Counted from the stretch's first letter, positions 45,025-54,186 are shown. The stretch: DNA of 64,000 bases from Anaerococcus ihuae (GCF_928368155.1 NZ_CAKMRU010000001.1:936001-1000000); one strand, 5' to 3'. Translations and numbers: made by a program. The notes: generated by a model not told the origin, from the letters alone.

Positions 45025-45418
45025 ATATCCTCCTAATCTTTATTTTATATTCTATCACAAATATTTGTGATTTATAAAATAAAACACCTTTGTAATCTAA
45101 TTAAGAATATATTTCTTTCATAAAAATTTTCAAAAATTTCCAATACCAAGACAGCCTTAAAGATTATTTTTAAAATATGATATAATATTGTAGAAAAAAT
45201 ATAGAAAATAGAGGCTTAATCTGAAGTATATTATGATATTATCCTATGATAATTTTTAAAAAATTAATAGCTGAAAGATAAATAAATTAGACCTACAAAA
45301 AGCCATAAACACAACTTTCTACACCATAAAAATATGTCGATATGATAATGTAAGTATAAAAATATAAGAGGATTTGTAGGCATTTTAAATGTTATATCGC
45401 AATTTTTGGAGCATAAAA
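45025..45418. other. Gap between rbgA and response regulator
   Basis: About 394 bp without a convincing gene. It holds the rbgA leader (ribosome site AGGAGG at the left edge) and a TATAAT at 45181-45186 that could be a + strand -10, though its -35 is weak. A second candidate -10 region (TGATAAT) lies near 45340. The sequence is AT-rich, and no hairpin terminator or tRNA is visible. It is the left boundary of the inserted regulator/exporter module. Confidence 0.5.
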
Positions 45419-46078
45419 TTGAAAATATTAATGATTGAAGATGACAGCACAATTGCTTTTGCTGTTAAAACTTACTTAAACAAAGAAAATATTGAAACTA
45501 TTATTTATAACAATCTTTCTCAGGCAGAAAATATAAATTTTAATGACTGTGATTTAATTCTTCTTGATGCCAATCTCCCAGATGGGTCAGGCTTTAATTT
45601 TTTAAATTGGCTGAGAGGATTTTCTGACCTTCCTGTAGTAATGATTACTGTAAAAGACGAAGACGAGTATGTTATCAAAGGTCTTTCTCAAGGGGCAGAT
45701 GACTATATTACAAAACCTTTTTCTCTCCCTGTCCTAAAGGCGAGAATAGACAATGTTTTTAGTAGAAAAATTAAAAAAGTGAATGAACTGACTTTTGAAA
45801 ATTTATCTTTAGATCTTATATCAAAACAAGCTTCAATAGATGGAAAAGATTTAGACCTTAACTTAAAAGAGTTTGCTATATTGGAAATGCTTTTAGAAAA
45901 CCAAAATATAAATCTACTAAGAGAGCGAATTTTAGATTATGTTTGGGGTTATGATTTTTATGAAGTAAATGACAATACCCTAACTGTCACCATAAAAAGA
46001 CTCAGATCTAAACTTGGAGATTATGGCAGTCATATAAAAACACTTAGAGGGATAGGATATAGGTGGGACAATGAGTAA
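45419..46078 (+). CDS. OmpR/PhoB-family response regulator
   Basis: DNA-binding response regulator, 219 residues from TTG at 45419. The receiver domain (about 1-115) has LMIEDD acidic residues, LLDANLPDGSG with the phospho-acceptor aspartate, and ITKPF with the lysine. The winged helix (about 125-218) has the typical LRERILDYVWGYDFYEVNDNTLTVTIKRLRSKLGD. TTG gives M-KILMIEDD and lies 7-8 nt after GGAG; the ATG at 45389 would add 10 atypical residues. It overlaps the kinase gene by 8 nt. Confidence 0.92.
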   Translation: MKILMIEDDSTIAFAVKTYLNKENIETIIYNNLSQAENINFNDCDLILLDANLPDGSGFNFLNWLRGFSDLPVVMITVKDEDEYVIKGLSQGADDYITKPFSLPVLKARIDNVFSRKIKKVNELTFENLSLDLISKQASIDGKDLDLNLKEFAILEMLLENQNINLLRERILDYVWGYDFYEVNDNTLTVTIKRLRSKLGDYGSHIKTLRGIGYRWDNE

Positions 46079-47048
46079 AAACAAAAATTTTTTACTTGTC
46101 TTAATTTTAAATTTGATAATGTCTTTGTTTGTAGTTTATCTCAATCCAAGATTTGATATTCTAACACTTATTGGCTTTCTAGCTATAAATATAATTCTGT
46201 TTATAGTTATTTCAAAAATTGAAAAGAAAAAAGAAAAAGCTCTTGAGGATAAGATTAATAATATATTTAACCTACTACATTCGCTTGATATAAACTCTGA
46301 TAATTACGAAATTATTGACGATGAATTTGGCAAACTCAGAGATGAGATTATTAAAATTATTATAGAAAACAAGAGAATAGCTGAAAATGCTGAAAAAAAC
46401 AAAGAGATCTTAAGAGAATATACTGAAGACATTGCCCACCAAATAAAAACTCCTCTAACTGGATCTCTATTATTACTTGACTTATTAGAAGACGAAGAAG
46501 ATGAATCGGCAAAAGAGTATATATCTAGACTTAGGGACAATCTCCTTAGACTTTACAATCTATCCGATATTTTATTAAAACTTGCAGCCCTTGATTCAGG
46601 TACAATAGAAATGACAAAAGATAGGATATCTGCTCGAGGATTAATTGAAGATATCATACAAAATCTAAAAGATTATTTTATTAATGATAATGTTGAAATT
46701 CCACTTTATGGAGAAGATTTTGATCTTATATGCGATAAGAAATGGACTTATGAAGCAGCATTTAATGTGATGAAAAATGGTCTAGAAGCAACAGAAGATA
46801 GACATATAGAAATTCATCTAAAAGATACAAACTTATATAAGAGCATATTAGTAGAAGATTTCTCAGATGGCTTAGATCGAAAAATGTTAGAAAAAGTTTT
46901 TAGGCGTTTTTATAAAGCGAATCCAAATTCAAAAGGCTATGGTATTGGACTTCCTATGGCAAAATCTGTAATGGAAAGACAAAATGGAGAACTTTTATAT
47001 CATAAAGGTAAGAAATCAAATGCATTTGAACTGAGATTTTATAATTAA
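46071..47048 (+). CDS. Small sensor histidine kinase
   Basis: Membrane kinase partnering the preceding regulator, 325 residues. Two helices (about 7-25 and 30-48) flank almost no extracellular loop, as in intramembrane-sensing kinases of antimicrobial peptide modules. The phospho-acceptor motif is YTEDIAHQIKTPLTG near 117-131, N box FNVMKNGLEA near 232, G boxes VEDFSDGLDR and GYGIGLPMAKSVMERQ near 290. A weak hairpin follows at 47054-47086 and then a new promoter for the ABC genes. Confidence 0.92.
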   Translation: MSKNKNFLLVLILNLIMSLFVVYLNPRFDILTLIGFLAINIILFIVISKIEKKKEKALEDKINNIFNLLHSLDINSDNYEIIDDEFGKLRDEIIKIIIENKRIAENAEKNKEILREYTEDIAHQIKTPLTGSLLLLDLLEDEEDESAKEYISRLRDNLLRLYNLSDILLKLAALDSGTIEMTKDRISARGLIEDIIQNLKDYFINDNVEIPLYGEDFDLICDKKWTYEAAFNVMKNGLEATEDRHIEIHLKDTNLYKSILVEDFSDGLDRKMLEKVFRRFYKANPNSKGYGIGLPMAKSVMERQNGELLYHKGKKSNAFELRFYN

Positions 47049-47053
47049 ATTTT

Positions 47054-47086
47054 AAGACTGTGTCTAAATATAAGGCATAGTCTTTT
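47054..47086 (+). terminator. Weak intrinsic terminator after the kinase gene
   Basis: AAGACTGTG... / ...CATAGTCTT stem with one mismatch followed by TTTTTTTC on the + strand. Confidence 0.6.
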
Positions 47087-47091
47087 TTTCT

Positions 47092-47124
47092 AGTCACTTT
47101 CCAGTCACTTAAGCCTAGTATTAT
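47092..47124 (+). promoter_or_regulatory. Regulated promoter of the ABC exporter genes
   Basis: Two perfect AGTCACTT direct repeats (47092-47099 and 47103-47110) are spaced 11 bp start to start, the arrangement bound by dimers of OmpR-family regulators. They cover the -35 region of a TATTAT -10 (47119-47124), as expected for an activator. The adjacent response regulator is the likely binder. Confidence 0.65.
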
Positions 47125-47149
47125 ATAGATAAGTTAAGGAGGATACAAT

Positions 47150-47839
47150 ATGAATATAGTAAAAACAGTTGATTTAACAAAAACATATAAGGGCGGAGTA
47201 GAAGTAAATGCCCTTTCAAATGTAAACTTTGAACTAGAAAAAGGAGACCTTGTTGCCATTATTGGAGACAGTGGCTCTGGCAAATCTACTTTACTTCATT
47301 TACTTGCAGGAGTAGATACACCAACAAGTGGTGATATATTTATTCAAGATAAAAATATTACTAAGTTTAACAAAGACGAAATGACAGTATTTCGCAGAAG
47401 AAATATTGGCGTTGTCTACCAATTTTTTAACCTCATTCCAAATATTAATGTGAGAAAAAATATTTTACTTCCTCTTTTGTTAGACAATAAAAAGGCAGAT
47501 GAAGAATATTTAAAGGAAATTTTATCGATACTAGGAATAGAAGGAAAGCTCGATAGGTATCCAAAGCAATTATCAGGTGGTGAGCAACAAAGGGTTGCTA
47601 TTGCTAGAAGTCTTATTACAAGACCTGCCATTATCCTAGCAGATGAGCCTACGGGAAATCTTGATAGGAAAAACTCAGAAGAAATTACAGGACTTTTTAG
47701 ACTTGTAAATAAGAGATTAAATTCCACAATTATGATAATAACTCATGATGAAAAAGTAGCAAATTCTTGTGATAAGGTCTATAGAATGGTAGATGGTAGG
47801 TTAAATTTCTTAGGAGATGGAACTTATGAAAATTATTAA
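47150..47839 (+). CDS. ABC transporter ATPase, MacB/BceA-like
   Basis: ATPase of an exporter/detoxification complex, 229 residues. Walker A GDSGSGKSTLLH near 40, Q-loop YQFFNLIPNINVRKNI, signature LSGGEQQRVAIARSL near 139, Walker B IILADEPTGNLDR, H-loop IITHD. The pattern matches the LolD/MacB/BceA group. GGAGG ribosome site. The permease start lies inside the end of this gene. Confidence 0.93.
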   Translation: MNIVKTVDLTKTYKGGVEVNALSNVNFELEKGDLVAIIGDSGSGKSTLLHLLAGVDTPTSGDIFIQDKNITKFNKDEMTVFRRRNIGVVYQFFNLIPNINVRKNILLPLLLDNKKADEEYLKEILSILGIEGKLDRYPKQLSGGEQQRVAIARSLITRPAIILADEPTGNLDRKNSEEITGLFRLVNKRLNSTIMIITHDEKVANSCDKVYRMVDGRLNFLGDGTYENY

Positions 47840-50324
47840 TGACCTAGCTGATGGAGCTGTAAAAAATAATAAGAAAGACAGTTTTGCTATTAAAATTTCC
47901 ATACTTTTAGCAGTTATATTGCTAGGTACAGTTGTATTTATTGTAGGATCCTTAAAACATGACAAGTATAACTACGTAAGAAAAACTATTGGAGACTACC
48001 ATGTAGCAATTACTGAAGTTGATGAAAAACTATATGATAAATTAATAAATGATACGGATATAGAAAAAATTTCTTTTAATAAAATCATAGAGACAGATTT
48101 AAATGCAAATATTTATGAAAATGGAAAATGTAGCAACATATTAACTGGCTACGAAATAAAAAAAGGAAGAGAACCTAATAATTCAAATGAACTATTAGTA
48201 CCAGAAAGATTCTTAACAAAGAATAAAACTTATGATATAGGCTCTAAAATTACTGCAAGTGATAAAACTTATACCATAGTTGGAGCCTATGATGATTATG
48301 GATATTCTTTTGAAAAGTCTATGTTACTTACTATGGCTGATAGTGATAAAAAGATAGACTTATTAAAAAATAATGGAGGTTTAGAAGCCCTAATATGGTA
48401 TAAGCATCCAAGAGATACTTATACAAAGACTAGAGAAATTTTATCTACTATGAATATTGACGAGAAGTCTTCAATAAACATAGGAAGACTATCTTATAAC
48501 ACAGATATTTTAGAGTATAAGTTGATTTATCCTCAAGGAATATTTCCGCCTAAGACAGTGATAAAATCTGCTGTAGAAGAGTATAGTGCGTATTTCTTTC
48601 TCGTTCTTCTATTTGCTTTTATTATCTATGGTGCTTTTAATGTGTGGAACAATAGGGATTTAAAGGAAATTGCTCTATTAAAAAGCACAGGTATGACTGC
48701 AAAACAAGTTAAAAAAATGATAAAAAAGAAAGCCTTTAAACTATCTGCATTGCCAGTAGCCTTAGGTACACTTCTATCCTGGGTTTTCGCAAACTTATTA
48801 ATGTATTTAATGTGGCTTAATAACTCAGTATCCTATAAGAATATGTCTGAGATAATTGGAGAAAGTTTTAAGGCACCAGATTTTCACCTAGTTTATTTAG
48901 ATCCTACTTCTATTTTAATAATTATTTTATTATCGCTTTTGACAGTATATTTATCTGCGACAATCCCTGCTAGGAAAGGTGCAAAATTAAAGATAATAGA
49001 AGGTTTAAATGGAATTACAGAAAAAAATATAAAATTAGGAAAATCAAAAATAAATGGACCTATAGAAAAGACTTTAGCAAAAGATTATTACAGGTCTTAT
49101 CGTTCAACCTATCGAATTATTGTAATTTCAATGGCTCTTTCTGCATTTGTACTGACCACAGTCTTAGTTAGCCAGTCCTATAGAGCTTTGAATGAAAAAT
49201 ATAACTCTTATAAGAGTCCTTACAGTTTTAATTCAAGTATTTACACTGATAAGAATTTAGATGAAAACTTATTAGCTGATTTAGAAAAAGTTGACGGAAT
49301 AAAAGAGCTTCACCTATATCAAAGAAATGACACAAAATTTTATGTTGACGATAATAAAGATTTGATTTCTAAAGATTTAAAAGATTCTTTAGCTAGTGGC
49401 AAAATAGAAAATGATAGACTATATGCAAGTTTATATGCTTTAACAGATGAAGATTTTGAAAAAATTTTAAAAGAAAATAACATACCTAATGCATCTTACT
49501 TATTGCTTAATAAGATAAGAAAAGACAATAGAACGCCTTACGCTTTTAGCGAGTATATAAAAATTTCTGAAAAGGATACAGGAAAAGTTACTTTAAAATA
49601 TAATGCAGAAGGCAAGCCAATAAATATAAAAATTGACGCAAGTATTGATGAAATGCCTTATGACTTAGAAGCTTATGATAATAATGAAATACCCATCTAC
49701 ACAAGCACAAGTAATATGAAGAAATTTATTGATGAGTATGGAATAGATAAAAGCAACCCAGTTTATTATTATTTTGTAAAAATAAAAGCTGAAAAAAACA
49801 AGGAAAAAGTATTTGAAGATGCCGAAAAAGTAATTTCAAATTATGTACCAAAGTCTGACCATGGAACATCTACAGAAATTTTAAGAGAAGCAACAAGTAA
49901 AGAGCAAACAAGGAATGAAAGACTTTTAAACCTAGCTATTCAAATCATTCTAATAACAATCGCTCTTTCCAATGCCTATAATAGTTTTAAATGCAACCTT
50001 AGGGCAAGATCCAATGACTTTAAACTTCTATCAACAGCAGGTATGACAGAAAAACAAATGGAAAAGATGGTCTTTGGAGAAGGGAAAATATTGTTTAAAA
50101 ATATTTTCTTAGCCTATATCTTTATGTTCATTATTGGAATTGCATTGAGATCCTATAGAAGTAACTATGAATTAGCATTTGCGATAAAAGGTCTGATAAC
50201 AAATATGAATTATATCCCTCTAATAATAGTATTTGTATTTATGATTGCAGGAGTTTTATTTGCAATAAAAAGTGGTCTTAAAACAATAAACGAAAACTCA
50301 GATAATACTTTCAAGAGTATATAA
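47826..50324 (+). CDS. FtsX-family ABC permease
   Basis: Permease of 832 residues working with the preceding ATPase. A first TM lies near 25-45, followed by an extracellular domain to about 250, then three TMs (about 255-280, 310-340, 365-390) forming an FtsX domain. Another TM lies near 435, with a second extracellular domain and three C-terminal TMs (about 715-735, 760-785, 800-825). The topology suggests two FtsX units, related to MacB/YtrF/antimicrobial peptide exporters rather than importers. ATG at 47826 is favoured because AGGAG is too close to the first ATG (47817). Confidence 0.88.
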   Translation: MKIINDLADGAVKNNKKDSFAIKISILLAVILLGTVVFIVGSLKHDKYNYVRKTIGDYHVAITEVDEKLYDKLINDTDIEKISFNKIIETDLNANIYENGKCSNILTGYEIKKGREPNNSNELLVPERFLTKNKTYDIGSKITASDKTYTIVGAYDDYGYSFEKSMLLTMADSDKKIDLLKNNGGLEALIWYKHPRDTYTKTREILSTMNIDEKSSINIGRLSYNTDILEYKLIYPQGIFPPKTVIKSAVEEYSAYFFLVLLFAFIIYGAFNVWNNRDLKEIALLKSTGMTAKQVKKMIKKKAFKLSALPVALGTLLSWVFANLLMYLMWLNNSVSYKNMSEIIGESFKAPDFHLVYLDPTSILIIILLSLLTVYLSATIPARKGAKLKIIEGLNGITEKNIKLGKSKINGPIEKTLAKDYYRSYRSTYRIIVISMALSAFVLTTVLVSQSYRALNEKYNSYKSPYSFNSSIYTDKNLDENLLADLEKVDGIKELHLYQRNDTKFYVDDNKDLISKDLKDSLASGKIENDRLYASLYALTDEDFEKILKENNIPNASYLLLNKIRKDNRTPYAFSEYIKISEKDTGKVTLKYNAEGKPINIKIDASIDEMPYDLEAYDNNEIPIYTSTSNMKKFIDEYGIDKSNPVYYYFVKIKAEKNKEKVFEDAEKVISNYVPKSDHGTSTEILREATSKEQTRNERLLNLAIQIILITIALSNAYNSFKCNLRARSNDFKLLSTAGMTEKQMEKMVFGEGKILFKNIFLAYIFMFIIGIALRSYRSNYELAFAIKGLITNMNYIPLIIVFVFMIAGVLFAIKSGLKTINENSDNTFKSI

Positions 50325-50326
50325 GA

Positions 50327-50362
50327 AAAAGGCTATGAGCATCGAACTCATAGCCTTTTTCT
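50327..50362. terminator. Bidirectional intrinsic terminator
   Basis: AAAAAGGCTATGAG / CTCATAGCCTTTTT, 14-bp perfect stem with an 8-nt loop, directly after the permease stop. Confidence 0.9.
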
Positions 50363-50432
50363 TGCCACCTAAAGACTCTTTAAATCAGTTTTCTCAAATC
50401 CCTAATTCAATTAGCCTTTTGGGACCTTATCT

Positions 50433-50780
50433 TTAATAATTTGTTTTTTCTTTAACTTTAGCAGCCTTACCTTGACGTCCTCTTAGGTAATTTAGTTTTG
50501 CACGTCTTACCTTACCACGTCTAACGATTTTGAATGCTTCAAGTCTTGGTGAGTGATAAAGGAATGTTCTTTCAACTCCTACACCATAAGAAAGTCTTCT
50601 TAGTGTGAAAGTTTTTCCAAGATTTCCTTCTTTTATTTTGATTACTACACCTTCAAAGTCTTGGAGTCTTGTTTTGTCTCCTTCTTTGATTCTGTAGCTT
50701 ACTCTTACAGTATCTCCAACTCTAAAGTCTGGATTATCTTCACGTAGTTGTTCATTTTCTATTTTTTTGATTAATTCCAT
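50433..50780 (-). CDS. rplS: 50S ribosomal protein L19
   Basis: Ribosomal protein bL19, 115 residues, with the family stretch [30 protein letters not shown] and the C-terminal [33 protein letters not shown]. It starts inside the end of trmD (29-nt overlap) with AAGGAGG. Last gene of the ffh operon. Confidence 0.97.
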   Translation of the reverse strand: MELIKKIENEQLREDNPDFRVGDTVRVSYRIKEGDKTRLQDFEGVVIKIKEGNLGKTFTLRRLSYGVGVERTFLYHSPRLEAFKIVRRGKVRRAKLNYLRGRQGKAAKVKEKTNY

Positions 50781-51471
50781 CGTGATCCTCCTTGATATAT
50801 CTATCGTATAAATCTCTTCTAACTCTTTTGGTTTTTTGAAGAGATGATTTAATCTTCCACTCTTCTACCTTTTTATGATCTCCACTGTATAGTTCTTTTG
50901 GAACCATATAACCATTAAAATTTCTCGGCTTTGTGTACTCATCATATTGAAGTAGACCATTGTAGTGTGAATCTGTAACTAATGATTCTTTTTTTCCAAC
51001 AACTCCTTCAATAAATCTTGAAAGAGAATCTATTAATACCATGGCAGGGATTTCGCCACCGGTTAAAACATAATCTCCAATTGAAACTTCATAATCAACA
51101 TAGTGGTTGGTAATTCTTGCATCAATTCCTTCGTAATGACCACAAAGTATTACCAAATCTTCAAAATCTGCAAATTTGATTGCTAATTTTTGGTTTAGGA
51201 TTTCTCCTGCTGCAGACATGTAGACTACTTTTGATTTTGAAGTTTTATTTGCTATTAGAGCATCATAAATTGGCTGAGGCCTCATAAGCATTCCTGCTGC
51301 CCCTCCAAAGACTGTATCATCAACCCTGTTGTGTTTGTCCTTGCTATAATCTCTTATATCAACAAGATTAATTTCAATTAGTCCTTTTTCAATTGCCTTT
51401 CCTATTACTCCATAGCTTTTTAGAAATTCGAAAGATTCTGGAAAAAGTGTAAGTATAGTTATTCTATTCAT
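50752..51471 (-). CDS. trmD: tRNA (guanine-N1)-methyltransferase
   Basis: Methylates G37 of tRNAs that have G36, using SAM bound in a trefoil knot. The 239 residues include [46 protein letters not shown] near 112-123, and [25 protein letters not shown] near 137-160. It overlaps rimM by 8 nt. Confidence 0.97.
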   Translation of the reverse strand: MNRITILTLFPESFEFLKSYGVIGKAIEKGLIEINLVDIRDYSKDKHNRVDDTVFGGAAGMLMRPQPIYDALIANKTSKSKVVYMSAAGEILNQKLAIKFADFEDLVILCGHYEGIDARITNHYVDYEVSIGDYVLTGGEIPAMVLIDSLSRFIEGVVGKKESLVTDSHYNGLLQYDEYTKPRNFNGYMVPKELYSGDHKKVEEWKIKSSLQKTKRVRRDLYDRYIKEDHDGINQKNRK

Positions 51472-51949
51472 AATCTTTGAAGTTTTCCACTTCTATTTTT
51501 TTATTTTCTAAGTCAACATTTTTTACTGTAGCATTTAAGGCTGGAAAATAAATTTCTTTCCCATCTTTTTCTATTACATAGATATCATTTGGATAAACTC
51601 CAGTGATAACATCCTTTATAAAACCAATTTCTTGGTTTTTTTCATAGACTTTTAGGCCAATCAAATCAAATAAATAATATTCTCCATCATTTAATTTTTC
51701 CAAGTCTTTATCTTCGATAGTAAGTTCGTGTCCAATAAACTTTTCTACCTCATTAATATCATCATAGTCCTTGAGTTTTATGATAATACTACCCTTGTGC
51801 TTGAAAGATGATTCGATTGTCACTTCTTTTCCATCAAGTAAAAGTTTTGATCCTTTTTCAAATCTTTTTTCATTGTCTGAGTAAGATTTTATTTTTAGAT
51901 TTCCTTTTATTCCATGTGTCGTAAGTATTTCTGCTACAGTTATTTTCAT
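51464..51949 (-). CDS. rimM: 16S rRNA processing protein RimM
   Basis: Assists 30S head maturation by binding uS19. The 161 residues show the N-terminal beta-barrel (AEILTTHGIKGNLKIKSYSDN) and the PRC-barrel half (GEYYLFDLIGLKVYEKNQEIGFIKDVITGVYPNDIYVIEKDGKEIYFPA). The start overlaps the khpA stop by 4 nt. Confidence 0.95.
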   Translation of the reverse strand: MKITVAEILTTHGIKGNLKIKSYSDNEKRFEKGSKLLLDGKEVTIESSFKHKGSIIIKLKDYDDINEVEKFIGHELTIEDKDLEKLNDGEYYLFDLIGLKVYEKNQEIGFIKDVITGVYPNDIYVIEKDGKEIYFPALNATVKNVDLENKKIEVENFKDYE

Positions 51950-52170
51950 ATTCTTATATTAACCTTAACGTCTTCTTTGACTGCACAAGCACGAGCAATA
52001 GTTCTAATGGAATTGATAATATTTCCACCCTTTCCTATAACTCTTCCCTTGTCAGCTTCTGCTACGTTGATTTTTATGTTAACTTCACCGTTGTCTTCTT
52101 CTAATATTATTCCTACAGCATCCTTGTTTTCAACAAGTTCTGTAACTATTAGTTTGACTAATTCTTTCAT
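51946..52170 (-). CDS. khpA: KH-domain RNA-binding protein KhpA
   Basis: A 74-residue single KH domain protein: KELVKLIVTELVENKDAV, then the GxxG motif as VIGKGGNIINSIRTI near 50. In Firmicutes it pairs with KhpB/EloR in RNA binding and cell elongation. It sits between rpsP (4-nt gap) and rimM, its conserved place. Confidence 0.94.
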   Translation of the reverse strand: MKELVKLIVTELVENKDAVGIILEEDNGEVNIKINVAEADKGRVIGKGGNIINSIRTIARACAVKEDVKVNIRI

Positions 52171-52174
52171 TTTA

Positions 52175-52420
52175 TTAAGCTAAAACGTTGTTGTCGTTAA
52201 ATAATTTTTCAACAATTGATGTTGGTTTTGCACCATTTTTAATCCATTGTTTAGCTTTTTCGTTGTCAATTTTGAATTCTTTTGGTTCAGCTACTGGATT
52301 ATATGTTCCAATTTCTTCGATGAATTTTCCATCTCTTGGACTTCTAGAATCTGCTACAACTACTCTGTAAAATGGTCTTTTCTTTTGTCCCATTCTTTTT
52401 AATCTAATTTTAACTGCCAT
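52175..52420 (-). CDS. rpsP: 30S ribosomal protein S16
   Basis: Ribosomal protein bS16, 81 residues beginning [42 protein letters not shown]. Two ATGs are adjacent; the second (52420) gives the standard N-terminus and better spacing from GGAGG. Confidence 0.97.
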   Translation of the reverse strand: MAVKIRLKRMGQKKRPFYRVVVADSRSPRDGKFIEEIGTYNPVAEPKEFKIDNEKAKQWIKNGAKPTSIVEKLFNDNNVLA

Positions 52421-52435
52421 CATAACCTCCGTTTT

Positions 52436-53773
52436 TTAGAAGAAAGGCATATTGAACTTTCTTTTGCCTTTTCTACCTTTTTTCATATTAGTAAATTGTT
52501 TCATCATTTTCTTTAGTTCTTTGAATTGCTTTAATAATTTATTTAGTTCATTCATATCAACCCCAGATCCCTTGACAATTCTTTCTTTACGACTTTTGCC
52601 AATAATCTCAGGTTTTTCTCTTTCTTCTTTTGTCATAGAAGATATTAAAGCTTCAATCCTTACAAATCCTTTTTCATCAACATTTACATTTTTAAGCATC
52701 TTGTTGTTTACTCCAGGAATCATAGCAAGTAAATCTTCAAGCGGTCCCATATTTCTTATTTGATTTATTTGTTCAACAAAATCATCAAGAGTATAGGATT
52801 GGTTTCGAATTTTTTCTTCAAGTTCTCTTGCATCTTTCAAAGAAACTTGTTTTTCTGCCTTTTCAATTAAAGATAAGACATCTCCCATACCAAGTATTCT
52901 TGATGCCATCCTATCTGGATGAAAGGCTTCAAGATCATCAAGCTTTTCGCCTGTACCAATAAATTTAATTGGTTTTCCTACAACTTGTCTAATTGAAAGG
53001 GCTGCTCCACCTCTTGCATCACCATCAAGTTTTGTTAGTATAACGCCAGTAATATCAAGATATTCATCAAATGTTTTTGCAACATTTACAGATTCTTGAC
53101 CAACCATAGCATCAACTACCAAAAGTATCTCGTCAGGTTTTACAGCTTTTTTAATATTTTTAAGCTCATCCATCAAACCTTCATCGATTTGAAGACGTCC
53201 GGCCGTATCCATAATAACAACATCATTGTTATTTCTTCTAGCATATTCCTTAGCTTCATTTGCAGTTTTTACAGGATCTTGCTTTCCTTTTTCAAAAACT
53301 TCAACCTCAGCTTGTTTACCTACAACCTTCAATTGTTCGATTGCTGCAGGTCTATAAACGTCAAGGGCTACTAGGAGAGGATTTCTGCCTTCCTTTTTTA
53401 ATTTCCTGACAAGTTTACCAGAGTGAGTTGTCTTACCTGAACCTTGCAAACCTACCATCAACACAACGTGAGGAGTAGATCCCTTAAGCTCAAGCTTAGA
53501 ATTTTCCTTACCCATAAGATTTGTAAGTTCTTCATTTACAATCTTAATAACAGTTTGACCTGGAGTAAGAGATTCCATAACATCTTGACCCATAGATCTT
53601 TCTTTGATTTTTTTGACAAATTCCTTAACCACCTTGTAGTTAACGTCAGCTTCAAGCAAAGAAAGTTTAATCTCTCTGGCTGCATTATTGATGTCTTTTT
53701 CGCTTAATTTTCCTTTTCCTGTAAGTTTACCTAAAGTGTCTTGTAACTTCTCAGAAAGATTTGAAAAAATCAT
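52436..53773 (-). CDS. ffh: Signal recognition particle protein Ffh
   Basis: SRP GTPase that targets nascent membrane proteins to FtsY. The 445 residues have an N domain (1-85), G domain with MVGLQGSGKTTHSGKL near 105, DTAGRLQIDE near 190, TKLDGDARGG near 247, and an M domain from about 300 ending in a lysine- and methionine-rich tail (LKKMMKQFTNMKKGRKGKRKFNM). It is 11 nt from ylxM. Confidence 0.97.
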   Translation of the reverse strand: MIFSNLSEKLQDTLGKLTGKGKLSEKDINNAAREIKLSLLEADVNYKVVKEFVKKIKERSMGQDVMESLTPGQTVIKIVNEELTNLMGKENSKLELKGSTPHVVLMVGLQGSGKTTHSGKLVRKLKKEGRNPLLVALDVYRPAAIEQLKVVGKQAEVEVFEKGKQDPVKTANEAKEYARRNNNDVVIMDTAGRLQIDEGLMDELKNIKKAVKPDEILLVVDAMVGQESVNVAKTFDEYLDITGVILTKLDGDARGGAALSIRQVVGKPIKFIGTGEKLDDLEAFHPDRMASRILGMGDVLSLIEKAEKQVSLKDARELEEKIRNQSYTLDDFVEQINQIRNMGPLEDLLAMIPGVNNKMLKNVNVDEKGFVRIEALISSMTKEEREKPEIIGKSRKERIVKGSGVDMNELNKLLKQFKELKKMMKQFTNMKKGRKGKRKFNMPFF

Positions 53774-53784
53774 ATTTTCACATC

Positions 53785-54108
53785 CTAAATTTTATTTATC
53801 ATTTCATCGATCATATCTATAGCTTCACTTTGATTTGAACTTTCGATCAACTCTCTTAACAAAGATAAATCATCTCTAAGCTGATTTTTTTTCTTTATTA
53901 AAGAAAGCTCATTTTCAAACTCAAATAACTTGTCAACCGACCTTTGAATCATATCCGAAATGGCCTGTTTAGATTTATTGTTATTTTCTGCTATCTCGTT
54001 TAATGATAAATCTTCATTGTAATAACAATTTATGACGTCTTTTTGTTTTTCATTCAAAAGCGATCCATAAGTGTCAAACAATCTTGCAACTTGTACTAAT
54101 TTTTCCAT
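53785..54108 (-). CDS. ylxM: YlxM/UPF0122 DNA-binding protein
   Basis: A 107-residue protein with a sigma70 region 4-type HTH (KDVINCYYNEDLSLNEIAENNNKSKQAISDMIQRSVDKLFEFE). The ATG at 54108 gives the standard MEKLVQVARLFDTYG; an in-frame TTG five codons earlier overlaps the ribosome site GGGTGAG. It is the first gene of the ylxM-ffh-rpsP-khpA-rimM-trmD-rplS operon, 11 nt upstream of ffh. Two identical palindromes flank its promoter, so it or another regulator may control the operon. Confidence 0.88.
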   Translation of the reverse strand: MEKLVQVARLFDTYGSLLNEKQKDVINCYYNEDLSLNEIAENNNKSKQAISDMIQRSVDKLFEFENELSLIKKKNQLRDDLSLLRELIESSNQSEAIDMIDEMINKI

Positions 54109-54118
54109 ATTCTCACCC

Positions 54119-54137
54119 GTCAAGTAATTTTCTTGAC
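54119..54137. promoter_or_regulatory. Palindrome copy 1, in the 5' leader of ylxM
   Basis: GTCAAGTAATTTTCTTGAC, an interrupted palindrome (GTCAAG/CTTGAC arms), identical to 54168-54186. It lies just before the GGGTGAG ribosome site. Confidence 0.6.
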
Positions 54138-54143
54138 CTATAA

Positions 54144-54172
54144 AGTATACTAGAAAAATTTCCTAGTGTCAA
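54144..54172 (-). promoter_or_regulatory. Sigma-A promoter of the ylxM-ffh operon
   Basis: Minus strand TTGACA (54167-54172), 17-bp spacer, TATACT (54144-54149). The -35 overlaps the upstream palindrome copy. Confidence 0.85.
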
Positions 54173-54186
54173 GTAATTTTCTTGAC
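54168..54186. promoter_or_regulatory. Palindrome copy 2, over the -35
   Basis: Same 19-bp sequence as 54119-54137, 49 bp away start to start, overlapping the -35 hexamer. An operator pair is the simplest reading; it could also be a duplicated segment without regulator. Confidence 0.6.

Noticed and set aside
47054-47086. Hairpin after the kinase gene as a fifth copy of the inserted element (AAGACTGTGTC resembles its end)
   Set aside because: It is a simple 30-bp hairpin with a T run; no second end or flanking duplication follows.
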